A stretch of 64,000 nucleotides of DNA, taken from the NCBI GenBank assembly GCA_949825025.1, contig OX463778.1:41811646-41875645 (forward strand), written 5' to 3'. Position 1 is the stretch's first letter. Every line of letters begins with the position of its first letter. This DNA comes from Siphlonurus alternatus (taxonomy: Eukaryota > Arthropoda > Insecta > Ephemeroptera > Siphlonuridae). A program made the translations under genes and the position numbers. Below, in pieces: positions 1 through 52,900 of this stretch. The notes below the pieces were generated by a model, which was not told the origin of the DNA, ran no database searches, and saw nothing but the letters and a program-made list of their open reading frames with translations.

Positions 1-47
1 ATTTTTTTTAGCATTGGGCCAGCTGATACATATTATCTCTACCTTAA
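1..47. mobile_element. Right end of a TTAA MITE, cut by the window edge
   Basis: GCATTGGGCCAGCTGAT, then TATTATCTCTACCTTAA, matches the right end of the intact copy at 30230-30602. Confidence 0.75.
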
Positions 48-266
48 GTAATAGCTACTACATTTTGATGTTTTGACTTTTGACTTTGACTTTTGACAAT
101 TTTATAATCTTTTAATACTTATTACATTATTTTATTGGCAAGAATGGTGAGAGAAAAGTTGACAATAAATTCGTAAACAACTAAATAATATACATTATTT
201 TTTTTATATTTAATGAAATTATACAATATATTACTAAGAAAAAAACGCAGAAAAAACATGCATGCA

Positions 267-297
<31 letters not shown>

Positions 298-949
298 CTG
301 GATATTTTTAATTTGAGCATATTTAAATTGCTGTACAATAAAAATAAACTTTTTGCTATAAATATATCATATAATATATTTATACTGTATATATATTACA
401 CATTATATTCGTAAATATTTTTATTGTGAAGATGCATGGTTGTTAATTGAAATTTAGTTGTATTTGAAATTTGAAAATAAAGATTGAAATAATTAAAAAT
501 AACGACAAATAAAAATTTATATATACAATTAATGTTAAGACATTAAAAGGGGCATTCACAAAGTTTTAAGGACACATTTAAGGCTCGATAATTTAAAGCT
601 TGATTTTAGGCGTGTTTTTTAGACCCAAAATTTCTGGTCTTAAATTATTGAGCCTTAAATGTGGCCTTAAGGCTTTGTGAATGCCCCTTTAAAATTCCTA
701 CATGATGATTGCAGAACTATATAATAATTGACGTATTTTTAATTTAATTTAATGCTTACACCAATGCTGTAGTAAAAGCTAATTAACATTGTAATAAATA
801 AAATAAATAAAGTATATAGTAAATAAATTTTTATAGTGTAAATTTATTGTATGAATTTAAACACCTTTAAAGCTTACAGCTAGTATATAACATATATTGT
901 ACTTTAATTAGCTATACGTACAGTATAACTGTCGGATTCCTTTTTTGAG
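48..949. other. AT-rich intergenic DNA upstream of jbug
   Basis: Very AT-rich, with short AT runs near 270-285 and the MITE at 543-692. No coding signal. Confidence 0.7.
543..692. mobile_element. Short TTAA-flanked MITE (foldback)
   Basis: About 50-bp imperfect terminal inverted repeats (AAGGGGCATTCACAAAG on the left, its complement on the right) with TTAA at both edges. No coding capacity. Confidence 0.75.
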
Positions 950-1230
950 CACGGGTATATCAATTATCACTCGATCGTGCAGTTTATTGTTTTAAATTAA
1001 TATTACACGTCAGTTTTGTTACTGAATTATTCGTAAAATGTTAACTAAAAAGGTGCGAGTGAGTTCTTGAGGTATCTCGCAGATGGCGCGTCGATGCCGA
1101 AGCCGCTGCGGAGGTTCAGGTGAGCCCACACAGGTGAGCTGCCTGACTACAGGTGGGAGGGAGGCGTGCGGGTTGGCCGAGTGGCGGGCGGCGACTGCAG
1201 TGCGGGCTTAGGAACCTTGTGTAGTGGTTT
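950..1230 (+). promoter_or_regulatory. jbug: Probable jbug promoter and 5' UTR
   Basis: Base composition shifts from AT-rich to GC-rich about 150 bp before the first ATG. TCAGT at 1010-1014 resembles the arthropod initiator, AGATGGCG near 1081 resembles a YY1/Pho site, and CAGGTG occurs at 1117, 1131 and 1150. Two of these read CAGGTGAG and would also work as splice donors, so an upstream noncoding exon is possible. Inference from motifs only. Confidence 0.4.
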
Positions 1231-42896
<41,666 letters not shown>

Positions 42897-43200
42897 AATC
42901 TTTAAAAGCATTTGTATACAACAAACGTCAATTGCCCACCCCCTCCTCTCCGACTGATCAGTTGAAAGCAACTGCCTAGGCAACGAGGATTCATCGCTGC
43001 TATATATAAACAAATAAGAGCAGTTCTAGCCAAATCCAAATCCCATCAACCACCAGATATGTTAAAAATTGCAATATTTTTGTAACTTATTTTAAGTACT
43101 CATCATAACTATATTTGGCATGGGATTTTAATAATAAAATAATATTTTATATATATATATATATTTTAACATGTGTATTTTTATTTCCACAGGTAACATT
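42897..43200 (+). other. jbug: jbug 3' UTR with polyadenylation signal
   Basis: Noncoding sequence after the stop. An AATAAA at 43133-43138, about 240 bp past the stop, is the best polyadenylation signal. The exact cleavage site cannot be set. Confidence 0.6.
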
Positions 43201-43497
43201 TTCTTTTTAGGGTGCTTTGATGTAACTAGACATAAATTATATTAGATACATTATGTAATGCAGAGGTCCCTCTACTATAATGACACAATCATACTCAATT
43301 CATAATTTTCTTAAAAGAAAAAAAAAAAAAAACGTTTATATTAGCTTTATTTTCATATTGTTAAATTGTGATAATCTTATTAAAAGAAAATCTTATTAAA
43401 AGAAAAGGATAGGAATAACCAGCAAGGCCTTACCGATCGAAAGAGTCACAGCAGGTGGAAATTCTTGTGGTCACAGAGGTTCACTCGAAAGTTTTTA

Positions 43498-43544
43498 CAT
43501 TTTTGAAACGTTTCGCATCGTGGAGATGCTTCTTCAGTCACAAG
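43498..43544 (-). ncRNA. Hammerhead-ribozyme-like motif in the left arm
   Basis: Inverted copy of the motif at 44564-44610, here in the same strand as the Penelope coding fragment and downstream of it. Confidence 0.5.
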
Positions 43545-43844
43545 AAGAAGTAGAATGATTTGACTGTTGGCTTGCTGGCTGGTATGTGAGGGGAGGGAGG
43601 GGAGACAGGAGAGGGGAGGTGTGGAATGAGTTGGCATGATATTTACAAAGGAGTGAAGGGGAATGATATTTACAAGGGAGGGAAATTTGAATTGAGTTAT
43701 CTGAGGTTTAGCCCAGGCTTCTCCTCTATTTGCCTGGATTTCAGTACATTTTGATAAGCTAATTCCCACTGACGCAAAGTTGGATAATTGACGAATCCTG
43801 GTAATGTTTTAATTGTTTTTACTGTGAAGCATTTATTGAGGTCG

Positions 43845-44306
43845 TTAAGTGTCATGTGAGGCCGCATGATCAGACACAGGCTTGCTCACGTAATGATGTC
43901 GTACATCAGACCTGTGTCCACTCATGCGGTCTCGAGTAGCCTGTGAAGTGAGTCCTATGTAAAAAGCATTACATTGTTTCTCCTGGTTTGTGTTTTGGTC
44001 TCTTATTTTCTGTTTACATTCTAACATGTATATTGCATTTTTTGATGTGCATGTGTTGTGATTTTTGATAGGGTAGGTAACGTTCGTTACTGGACTTTTA
44101 AATGTTTGGCAGGCTATATGTATTTCACATGTTTGGCATTTTCTTCCTCTGTTGTCTTGTTTATCTTGGTTATTGCAGGGATATGAGCCAGGAGGGGGTG
44201 GTTTCGGTTTTGGGGTGGGATCGGTATGAGACAAAAGTCTTCTGAGGTTTGGCGGTTGACGGAAAGTTATGGCTGGGGGCTTTTTGAATAGGTGAGAGGT
44301 TTCTGG
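43845..44306 (-). pseudogene. C-terminal part of a Penelope ORF: linker and GIY-YIG endonuclease
   Basis: Open on the minus strand from the arm boundary to TAA at 43847-43845. Reads PPAITFRQPPNLRRLL (the Penelope RT-to-endonuclease linker), CQTCEIHIAC, then NAIYMLECKQ, FYIGLTSQATRDRMSGHRSD. The paired motifs IYML and FYIGLT with a downstream Arg and His are the GIY-YIG catalytic signature. No start codon or RT, so not a functional gene by itself. Confidence 0.8.
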
Positions 44307-44563
44307 CCAGGATTCGTCAATTATCCAACTTTGCGTCAGTGGGAATTAGCTTATCAAAATGTACTGAAATCCAGGCAAATAGAGGAGAAGCCTGGGCTAA
44401 ACCTCAGATAACTCAATTCAAATTTCCCTCCCTTGTAAATATCATTCCCCTTCACTCCTTTGTAAATATCATGCCAACTCATTCCACACCTCCCCTCTCC
44501 TGTCTCCCCTCCCTCCCCTCACATACCAGCCAGCAAGCCAACAGTCAAATCATTCTACTTCTT

Positions 44564-44610
44564 CTTGTGACTGAAGAAGCATCTCCACGATGCGAAACGT
44601 TTCAAAAATG
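44564..44610 (+). ncRNA. Hammerhead-ribozyme-like motif in the right arm
   Basis: CTGAAGA (44571-44577) fits the CUGANGA core. GCATC/GATGC forms helix II with a 5-nt loop, and GAAACGTT supplies GAAA plus a two-base helix III and the U-U cleavage position. TGA and TCA around it pair as helix I, with further partial pairing. One extra A lies between the first core box and helix II. Penelope-like elements are known to carry such ribozymes. Confidence 0.5.
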
Positions 44611-45176
44611 TAAAAACTTTCGAGTGAACCTCTGTGACCACAAGAATTTCCACCTGCTGTGACTCTTTCGATCGGTAAGGCCTTGCTGGTTATTCCTATC
44701 CTTTTCTTTTAATAAGATTTTCTTTTAATAAGATTATCACAACCTAAATGGTTTATTTTCCTTAATTTGAATATTGTTAAATTGTAGCAAATAAAAAATA
44801 AGAAGTACTTTTTAATATGCTACTATACTGTATATGAAATGAAAATGAAATTAATATATTATTAATGAAGCAAAACAATATACACATTAATTATAATTAA
44901 ATTTAAAAAACAAAAACTAGCTTTAATTCTGTTACAGCCAAATTAATTAAGTCATTAGTGGTTATTAGCACCAATTACATGATAGCAAACAATTTTTATA
45001 TACAGACCCATCAATTTGAAAACTGAAGTAATATATATATAATAATAAGACCTACAGAAGAAGATAATATATTATTTTAATATATTAAAATTACTGAACT
45101 AAACTAAATACATATTTTTAAAAATATATTGCACTTAGAATTTTTAGAATTAATTGATGGGTGATACTGTATTTTC

Positions 45177-45784
45177 TTAAAGGTACGGCAACATGCCCAA
45201 TGTTAAAAAAATCAAAAATCCCACACATGAAAATTATGAAACATATCTTAAAATGTTCTCCTCTGTATCTCCTATCAGAGTGTATAAGGTAAAATTTTTA
45301 GGTTTCTTATAAAATAATAAATCAATTGTGCTGGAACCGTTCGTTGTGCCTATATAAGGGTTCACGAGGGTTGTTAGAAAGAATAAAATCATTTGAGGTT
45401 GCAAAATGTCTATAAGAGCCTCAGTTTTAGGAAGTACAGTAGTTCATTGTTTTCTGGGACATCAATTCTGCAGTTAAAATCTCCTGCAAGGACGGTGTTA
45501 ATGTTGTCGCCGGACAGTCTAAATTATCAGGTACACAAATTCGACGATCCAGTTTTTGAGTTAATTTTTAAATTTAACATGGAAGTTTAATTTTTCTCCA
45601 TTTTAAATTAGTCATTTTTAAAAATTCATAACTCAAAAACTAGATCGAATTTGTGTACCTGATATTTTAGCTTCTAATAGGGGATGTAGAGGAGAACTTT
45701 TAAAGATATGTTTCAAAATTTTCATGTGTAGGATTTTTTTTTTTTTTTTTTTGACATTGGACGTGTTACGTACCTTACTCTTAA
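45177..45784. mobile_element. TTAA MITE, copy I, with enlarged centre
   Basis: TTAA at both ends. The arms match copy J and include the intact site CATATCTTAAAATGTTCTCC. About 230 bp of unrelated sequence fills the centre (about 45290-45520). Confidence 0.8.
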
Positions 45785-46483
45785 AGCACAGTAAATGCAA
45801 ATACATAAATTAATTAAAATATTTTTAATAACTAATGCAATGAACAAATCAACATCAATTAAATGAACAATTTTTAAGCAAAAATAGAAAAAAAAAAAAA
45901 AAATAAGAAGTTGACTTCACATTACGTTGTCATTTGTTGTATGACTCGCCAAAGTTGATTTGAATTTTGAAGTTTTATTTTATTTTACAGGGATTTCGAT
46001 GCACAAAAGGGATTTTTATAATAATGGAAGCAAATATAGTATTTAAACTTTTAAAAACAGCTTTGTACAGACTAAAGAGAAGAAAAGCAGGCACTGGATC
46101 ACCAAAAGTGCAAACAGTAATTACTGTATAAGTGCTCGCTGGAATATAACGTATAAGTTGTGCTGCTTAACATGTACGAGTAAAACCAATCTCCATAGCT
46201 ATCAAAACTATTAATGATGCACATCTGCCTCAGACAGCTGGACTGTTACCCATTTTCTATCTGGAATTGTCAAGATTGTCGCACAGTCTAGGAAAATTTA
46301 ATAAAATGCACCCTTTTGCAATAGCTTGACATTTGTTGGTCTACAGTAAAACAGGTAGCGGCAACATTCAAGCTGTCCCAAAAGGGTACAGTCATGATCC
46401 AAATGAAAGGGACAGTGTTTACAGCTAGGCTACACCAATCTCACTGAGCCACTCTTTATGTAGAATTCTGTACATAAAAACTA

Positions 46484-46489
46484 TTTATT
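46484..46489 (-). promoter_or_regulatory. GCC2: Candidate GCC2 polyadenylation signal
   Basis: AATAAA on the minus strand, only about 27 nt past the stop. If used, the 3' UTR would be very short. Confidence 0.35.
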
Positions 46490-46515
46490 TAACAATTAGC
46501 AAGTAATAATTACGT

Positions 46516-49500
46516 TCAATGAGCACCTGACCATAAGTGCAGGTAACTTCCCCAACTACTAGAACCAGTAGCCCCTGAGGCTGCAGAAGGTGCTCCTGTA
46601 GCCACTGTTTGAAGCTGCTGAGTCTCTTCAGGACTCAGCTTGAGAATAGTGTTCAGCACAGGTACAAGTCTTGCCCTTTCATCACCTCCTTGTAGGGTTA
46701 CAAACTTCAGCACAACATTTTTCAAGTACTCTCCATTACTAAGCGTGTGTTGTTGTCTCTCCATGCATCGTTGCTGTCGGCGAATTTCTTCCTTGAGCAC
46801 GGCATTCTGCTGTGTCAGTCTTGCTAAGTCGGCCTCTGCCTCCCCCAGGAGAGCTGCTAAGTGCTTAGCTCGTCGCTCAGCTGCCACTACAGAAGACACA
46901 CTTGCTGCATCAAGAGAGATCTCACTCTTAGCTTCATCAGGGTAATCAGAAGAGCTGGATAGAAGTCGATCAAGGGACAATGGTTCCCGTCTATTATCAG
47001 TACTTGTTCCTGCTTTGGGTGAATCCACATTTTCAGAGCCTTCACCTTCTTCTCGCTGCTGCAATGTTGGATTTTCTTGCTCTGTTGGAGGGGATAGAAC
47101 TTGATGAGCCATTTCTTCTTGTGCAGCTTGAAGATTTGCTATTTGAGCTTTGTGTCTCTTCTCTGCCTCAGCAAGCTGTTGCTTGTAAGAGCTTGACAAA
47201 GTATCAAGAGCAAGACGATGTTGTCGGGTTGCGTCTCTCAAGGATTCCTCATTTTTATGAATTTTACTATTCAACTCCTCACATTTGGTGTTAAGTTCAG
47301 ATACATGACTAGCAAGAGTACGGGCGGACATTTCAACTGCTGCATTTTGTCCAGTGAGAACAGAAATCTCAGCTTGTAAGTTCCTCTCACGCCCACCTGC
47401 ATCACACAGCGCAGTTTGTAACCGCTCAACTGTAGTTTTGAGTAATATGAGCTCATTTTCTCTCTCAGCCTCCTTACTGCGGTCTTCTTTCTGGGGCTGC
47501 TGCTGCTGTTGGCGAAGCAGCACAGCCTGAGCACGTACTTTGTAGCCCTCAAACTCAGATTGCAAACTAACTAGTTCATTTTCACGAGCCGTTACTGTTG
47601 CCAGAGCAGAGCTCACTTGATCCTCAAGAATGTGGATCTGTCTAGCAGCTTGGTCTCGGAAATTCTTTGCAGCTTCTTCATTTTGCAGTTTCTCGGCAGT
47701 TAATTCAGCCAGTTGTAATTCCACTCGTTCTAATTCTGAACGTTTTGCCTCAAATCGAGCCATTGCATCTGAATATTTTTGGCTTTCAGCTGCAAGTTCT
47801 TCTAATGTTTCAGAATGCTGAGTTTTACATTGGGCTAACTGTTCCTCTAATCTTGCTTTGTTAGATGAAAGATGCTTACTTTGTTCTTCCCACTGCTTGG
47901 ACTCCTTTTCTTTTTCTTTTGCTACAGATTTCTGACACTCAACTTCTGCCTTTAAAGATTCAACTTCTTCCTTTAACTGAGCTAATTTACGATCTTGTTC
48001 AGCAGCTGATCTTTCATATGCAGCCATCTCTAGGTTCAGCATGCTACTTTTCTTTCTCTCTTGCTTCGTTGCTTCAAGATCCAGGAGTGCTTGCTGGAGC
48101 TTTGACTCTGATAACTCTGCTTTTTCAGTTGCTTCTGCATGCTGATTGCGAGCCCGAGCTAACTCCTCTCCAGCCCGTTTAAGTTCCTTTTCACTTTGTT
48201 GTGCTTTGTCCCTAGTGGCTTCTGCCTCATCTGTGGCTGCATCACATGCTGCCTGCATGCTCTGTAAGTTCTTTGCCAAAGTGTCTCTTTCCTTGCTGAA
48301 AGTAGTTAGCTTGTTCTGCAATTCTGTACGTTCTGTTAATACCTTGGTCAGCAGTCCAGCCTGATCTTGACATTTTTGCTTCAGTTTTACAGCGACTGCC
48401 CGTAGTTTTGTGTACCTCTCTTCAAAACTCTCCTCTACGTCTTTCAGTCGACCTGCATCTTCTGATCGGCTCACTGTACTAACGCTGGCTCCTTCACAAT
48501 CCTCCCGCTCCTTTTCAAACATTGTTAGCTTCTCCTTCAAACTAGCAATTGTATCTGCCAAATCATTATTTTTATCTTTAAGAACTGACATTTCTTTTGT
48601 CAATTTATTTTCTTTTTCTTGCAGAGATTGTACAGCAGAAAGACTTCCCTGTAAATTATTGATAGACTGACATAATTCTGAATTTTTTGACAGGAGTGTT
48701 TCTATTTCTCTGCCTAGCTTTTTATTATCTTCCTTAATGTGTTCATTATTAGATAATTCTAATTTTAAACTTTCAATACATGATAGAGCCTGCGATAATT
48801 CAGTTCCCTGAGACTGTAAGGCTAGGACTTGTATTTCTAATTTTTCCTTTTCTTCTTCAATTGTCTCAAACTTTGATAAATTTCCTTGCAGGTCCGAAAT
48901 TAGTTTCTCTGATGTTTCTTGCTGTTTTTCAAAGTCTGCTATGATTGCTACCATCTTATTATTATCTTGCTTCAAGAGGTCAAGATCTGTTACTCCTTCA
49001 TTCAAAGCAGTAATGTTTTCACACAACTCCATATTATCACATTTCATTTTCAGCAAATCATTTTTCAAATTTTTATTCTCCTGTTGCACATGTTGAATTT
49101 GTTTTTCCAAGTCACCGGGTTCAATTTCAGTTGGTAAATTTTTAAGGTGTTCTATTTCTTCAATCAATGAATTTTGCTCGTTCTTCAATGTAAATATTTT
49201 TTCTTGGAGAGATGAAATAGTTGCAGATGATTCATCACGCGACATTTGTAAGGTAGTTAAATTTTTAGATAGTTTTGCATTCTCTGCTTCGACTTTTTCT
49301 AACATTAATACTTTTTGTTCGAGTTGACATACATTTTTGGCACAATTCATAATTTCTTCATTTTTAACGTCTAAATTTAGAAGAATTTGTTGAAGATTAG
49401 TATTTTTTTCTTCAATTAGTTTTTCCAGTTCTGATTTTTGCAAAATAATGCTTTTCATTTCCTCTTTGATATTGTTAAGTTCAAGATATATTGCATCCTT

Positions 49501-49968
49501 TTCTTTGCTAATTTTCTGCAGTTTTGCTAACTGACTTGAGTCTTCCTCTCTCAACTTCATGAGGCTCTTCAATTTGTTCTCAGACTCCTTCAACTCTGTA
49601 CAAAGTAACTTTTGCTGCTGTTCTTGCTGCTGTAAAAGATTGCATTTTTCTTCTAGTGACTTGATTTTTGTTGCATCCTCCTGCCTTGAAACTCGGAGGC
49701 CATCCCTCTCCCTCTCCATGTCTGAAAGTTTCTGAGCGAGCTGGGCAGCCACTTCTCCTCGTGTCTTCATTGCCTCGTTCATCTCTGCCAACAAGTCCTT
49801 GCTGCGATGCCGTGCATCTGCCTCCGTGGCTGTCTGTGCCTCTGCCAAAGCTTGACCAAGATCTGCAGCCATAGCTTGTGCAGCAGACTGAAGCTCTGTC
49901 ACGTCAAAGCGCAGCAGGGATTGGGATGAGCGAAGCTCTTGAGCCAGTAGCTGACAGGACTCCAGGGT
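46516..49968 (-). CDS. GCC2: GCC2 terminal exon: central coiled coil and GRIP domain
   Basis: A single 3,453-nt exon with 1,150 codons plus TGA, preceded by a TTGTAG acceptor. It begins TLESCQLLAQELRSSQSLL, runs as an almost uninterrupted coiled coil, has a Ser/Pro-rich break (EGEGSENVDSPKAGTSTDN) near the C terminus, and ends with the GRIP domain (about 46520-46740), whose EYLKNV motif holds the Tyr that contacts the GTPase in this family. Confidence 0.96.
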   Translation of the reverse strand, partial: TLESCQLLAQELRSSQSLLRFDVTELQSAAQAMAADLGQALAEAQTATEADARHRSKDLLAEMNEAMKTRGEVAAQLAQKLSDMERERDGLRVSRQEDATKIKSLEEKCNLLQQQEQQQKLLCTELKESENKLKSLMKLREEDSSQLAKLQKISKEKDAIYLELNNIKEEMKSIILQKSELEKLIEEKNTNLQQILLNLDVKNEEIMNCAKNVCQLEQKVLMLEKVEAENAKLSKNLTTLQMSRDESSATISSLQEKIFTLKNEQNSLIEEIEHLKNLPTEIEPGDLEKQIQHVQQENKNLKNDLLKMKCDNMELCENITALNEGVTDLDLLKQDNNKMVAIIADFEKQQETSEKLISDLQGNLSKFETIEEEKEKLEIQVLALQSQGTELSQALSCIESLKLELSNNEHIKEDNKKLGREIETLLSKNSELCQSINNLQGSLSAVQSLQEKENKLTKEMSVLKDKNNDLADTIASLKEKLTMFEKEREDCEGASVSTVSRSEDAGRLKDVEESFEERYTKLRAVAVKLKQKCQDQAGLLTKVLTERTELQNKLTTFSKERDTLAKNLQSMQAACDAATDEAEATRDKAQQSEKELKRAGEELARARNQHAEATEKAELSESKLQQALLDLEATKQERKKSSMLNLEMAAYERSAAEQDRKLAQLKEEVESLKAEVECQKSVAKEKEKESKQWEEQSKHLSSNKARLEEQLAQCKTQHSETLEELAAESQKYSDAMARFEAKRSELERVELQLAELTAEKLQNEEAAKNFRDQAARQIHILEDQVSSALATVTARENELVSLQSEFEGYKVRAQAVLLRQQQQQPQKEDRSKEAERENELILLKTTVERLQTALCDAGGRERNLQAEISVLTGQNAAVEMSARTLASHVSELNTKCEELNSKIHKNEESLRDATRQHRLALDTLSSSYKQQLAEAEKRHKAQIANLQAAQEEMAHQVLSPPTEQENPTLQQREEGEGSENVDSPKAGTSTDNRREPLSLDRLLSSSSDYPDEAKSEISLDAASVSSVVAAERRAKHLAALLGEAEADLARLTQQNAVLKEEIRRQQRCMERQQHTLSNGEYLKNVVLKFVTLQGGDERARLVPVLNTILKLSPEETQQLQTVATGAPSAASGATGSSSWGSYLHLWSGAH

Positions 49969-52900
49969 CTACAATAATTAAAAACTTTGCATTAATTAAT
50001 TTATTTCTATGTAGTAAAATTTAAGATCAAAGTTCTTGCAGTCTACTGCAATCAATATTACAATTCACAATCTTACTAAAGGAGGATAAGTAATTCAGGA
50101 TACTGTACACTAAAAACTCAAGTTGATAGAAAAAGAGAATAATAAAATTTAATGTTTAATGTTTAATACAACTTTTTTTACAAGAAAACTTAAAAAAAAA
50201 AGAAAAATACATAAATAATAATGACACACAAACTGAAGTACTTCTATTAGTACAAGCAAGTTACTGTAATCTGTATTTTACAAATTTCATGTCAAAATAA
50301 GTTGAACCATTTTAAGAACTTAGTGATTACAATTATTAGACAATTAAGAAACAAGAATTTAATAATAACTCTCTCAATATGCAGGCTTGAACTTTGTAAT
50401 AAAGGATCTCTCGTAAAATGTGTTAGATTGTATACTGAAATAAGCTACCAATTTTGCGTGAAAGAAATCACAAACTACAGTGATTTTTTTAAAAAAATTG
50501 TGAAAATGCAACCAAGTGATTGTGTTTTTTATAGTGTTACCCTGTAATTCTTACTAACAGTTTATATTCTAATTCATATATTTTTTTTTATATATATGTC
50601 AAACCTTTTCTAATTATTAAAAGTAAGGCATATTATTTGTATATAAAAATAAATTAAGAATGAGCAGTACACCATCATGTGCTTAAATGTTGTACCAGCA
50701 TATTAAATTATAATAATGTACCTGGAAATTGTTGCTCGGGTTGTGCTGCTGAAGTTGAGCCTTCAGTCGATCCCTCTCTGCCACAGCCTCTGCAGCAGCA
50801 TTCTTGATGTTGGCAAGCTCGTCTCCAAGTCCCTCTAGCACGTCCTGGCGCTCAACTGCCCCTCGTCTTAGCTGTGCTTCTGCCTCATTGGCAACTGATG
50901 CAAGACGACGGTTCTCCGCATCCAAGCGTTCAAGACGAGTTTCCAGACCACTGCAGTCATTCTCTGCTCGACACAGCTGTCGTCTTAAGCTCTCTATTTG
51001 AACCTCTTGATCTGCAATAACTGCTCTAAGTCCATCATATTCTGTCTTAGCAACTTGACTTGTTTGCTCAGCTTTGTCAAGCTGAAAATGTAATAAAACA
51101 CCATTGTAACAATGTAAAATCACATTTTTTTTTAAAAAAGATATCAGTACCTCAATAGTTAGTTGAAGTTTTTGGGATGTAAGAGCTTCAATCATTTCTG
51201 CAGTTGCCTCATCCTTAAAGAAAAGAAAAAAAAATATGAAAAATAATTACAGAATTGAATGGTACTGTATGTATACATTGTCATGGATTGAAAAAAATAA
51301 AAAATAAGCATAAACAAAGCAATGCTGGCTGTCATCAGATATGCTGAATAGCAGACATAATTCAGATAAATATATCATTAGTCCAATAAAAGAACTTGTA
51401 GGACAAGCATACGGGCATCTAAACCATTTTCATTAAAAATTAGTATTGGTGAAACTAAATAATATGTAATAATAATAAAAAAAAAAAAAAAATGCCTTTA
51501 CTGACAATGTCTGTTTGCACCACAGTACTTTACTTAATTTAAGAGATAGAGAGAGGGGGTTCTCTGAAAGATTGAATTTGATAATAAGTAATAATCCAAA
51601 AAGGATTTGTTGTTTTCTGCTTACTTAACACCAATAGATGACACTGGAGATATACTTGTCTTGAATCCAATAATGAGCAGTTCTGAGTAGTAATACTGAG
51701 CTTGTACAGTAGATAATAGAAAACATGAATGCTTTAAATATCTATCACAGTAGCTATGTTGGAAAAATCATAAAATACCCAACAAATCTCTCTGTCTGAC
51801 TTTCTTTCTCTACATAACGTTATTTTTAAATATTAGCACCACTATTCAACAATACTGCACCTTGAATTTTTCTTTTTTCAGGGATGCCAATTCCTCCTTT
51901 AAGTTTTGTGCTTCACTGAGGGCTTCTAGAACCAAGAAAAAAGCAAAATTAGTACTTCCATAAAATAAAGCTCCGAGATACAGTAGCAACACTATATAAG
52001 TACAGTAAAAAAAAAAAAAAAATAAATAAAAAGAAAAAAAGAAAAAAAAACAACAGAAATGGACAAAACCTGCATGATAAAATTTTATTGCAGAAATGAA
52101 AAAAGGGTACCAAATTATGATACTTTGAATTTTTTCAGATATTTTTTAGACGAAAGTGCGGCCACGCCCCCTGGAGGCGTCAATAGGTTCAATCATAGAT
52201 AAATTACGTATTTTCTTCATGGGTTTAATTTTTATTTTCTGTTCATTTTGCAATAAAATTTTTTTTATGCAGGTTGTCCATTTCACCAAATACTGTATAT
52301 TCCTTGTCAAAGTGAAACAATATACATATTTCATTTACTGCAATTTTTATAAGGCATTGTTGTAATAATGTTATATACCATATATAAACAGTACTGTACA
52401 GTATACAAAATAATATATTCTTTCATACTTTTAAGGTAGAGATAACGCCGGTCAGCTGTTCGACGTAGGTCCCTTTGATTAACATGTAAACCTTAGCAAA
52501 TTCACAAAAATTCTGTTTTTTTTTTTTTTACAAGACGATTTTTTAACGAGCCGATTTTTTTATTTTATTTTTTTTTTTTTAATTTTCAGCATAGGGCTTT
52601 CCCATGGAGAGACAAACTAAAAATATTAATGTAAAAAAATTGGCTTGTTAAATTGTTACGAAATTTTTTCTATGGCTTTTAGGCACTAATATCCGCCTCT
52701 CAAAAAAATTTCAGAATTTTTGTGAATTTGCAAAGGTTTACATTTTAATCAAAGGGACCTACGTCAAACAGCTGACCAGCGTTATCTCTGGGCGTATTCG
52801 AGAAGTCGCTCAGATATATAGGAGAAACATTTCCTTGTTTTTTAAGAAAATCTGTGAGTCCAGATCTGGCGGAAGTCGTCACTCCCGTCTTTCTACCACC

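Larger units (their letters stand above)
43370..44770 (-). mobile_element. 5'-truncated Penelope-like element with inverted arms
   Basis: 1,401 bp, flanked by the 15-bp duplication ATATTGTTAAATTGT (43355-43369 and 44771-44785). Two arms of 432 bp, near-identical and inverted (43370-43801 and 44307-44738), enclose a 505-bp centre with the end of a Penelope ORF (minus strand). A 32-bp extra tail (44739-44770) extends one side only, as known for Penelope pseudo-LTRs. The reverse transcriptase is missing. High arm identity suggests a recent insertion. Confidence 0.85.
44786..46515. other. Intergenic, between the Penelope element and the GCC2 stop
   Basis: AT-rich, with MITE copy I (45177-45784); about 46180-46500 probably includes GCC2 3' UTR. 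No other gene. Confidence 0.7.

Noticed and set aside
43446..43769. A 107-codon frame, repeated identically at 44339-44662
   Set aside because: Both lie in the inverted arms of the Penelope-like element; identity reflects arm identity, not a conserved protein, and the frame runs through the ribozyme-like motif.
46640..49874. Several plus-strand frames across 46.6-49.9 kb
   Set aside because: Shadows of the GCC2 terminal exon on the opposite strand.
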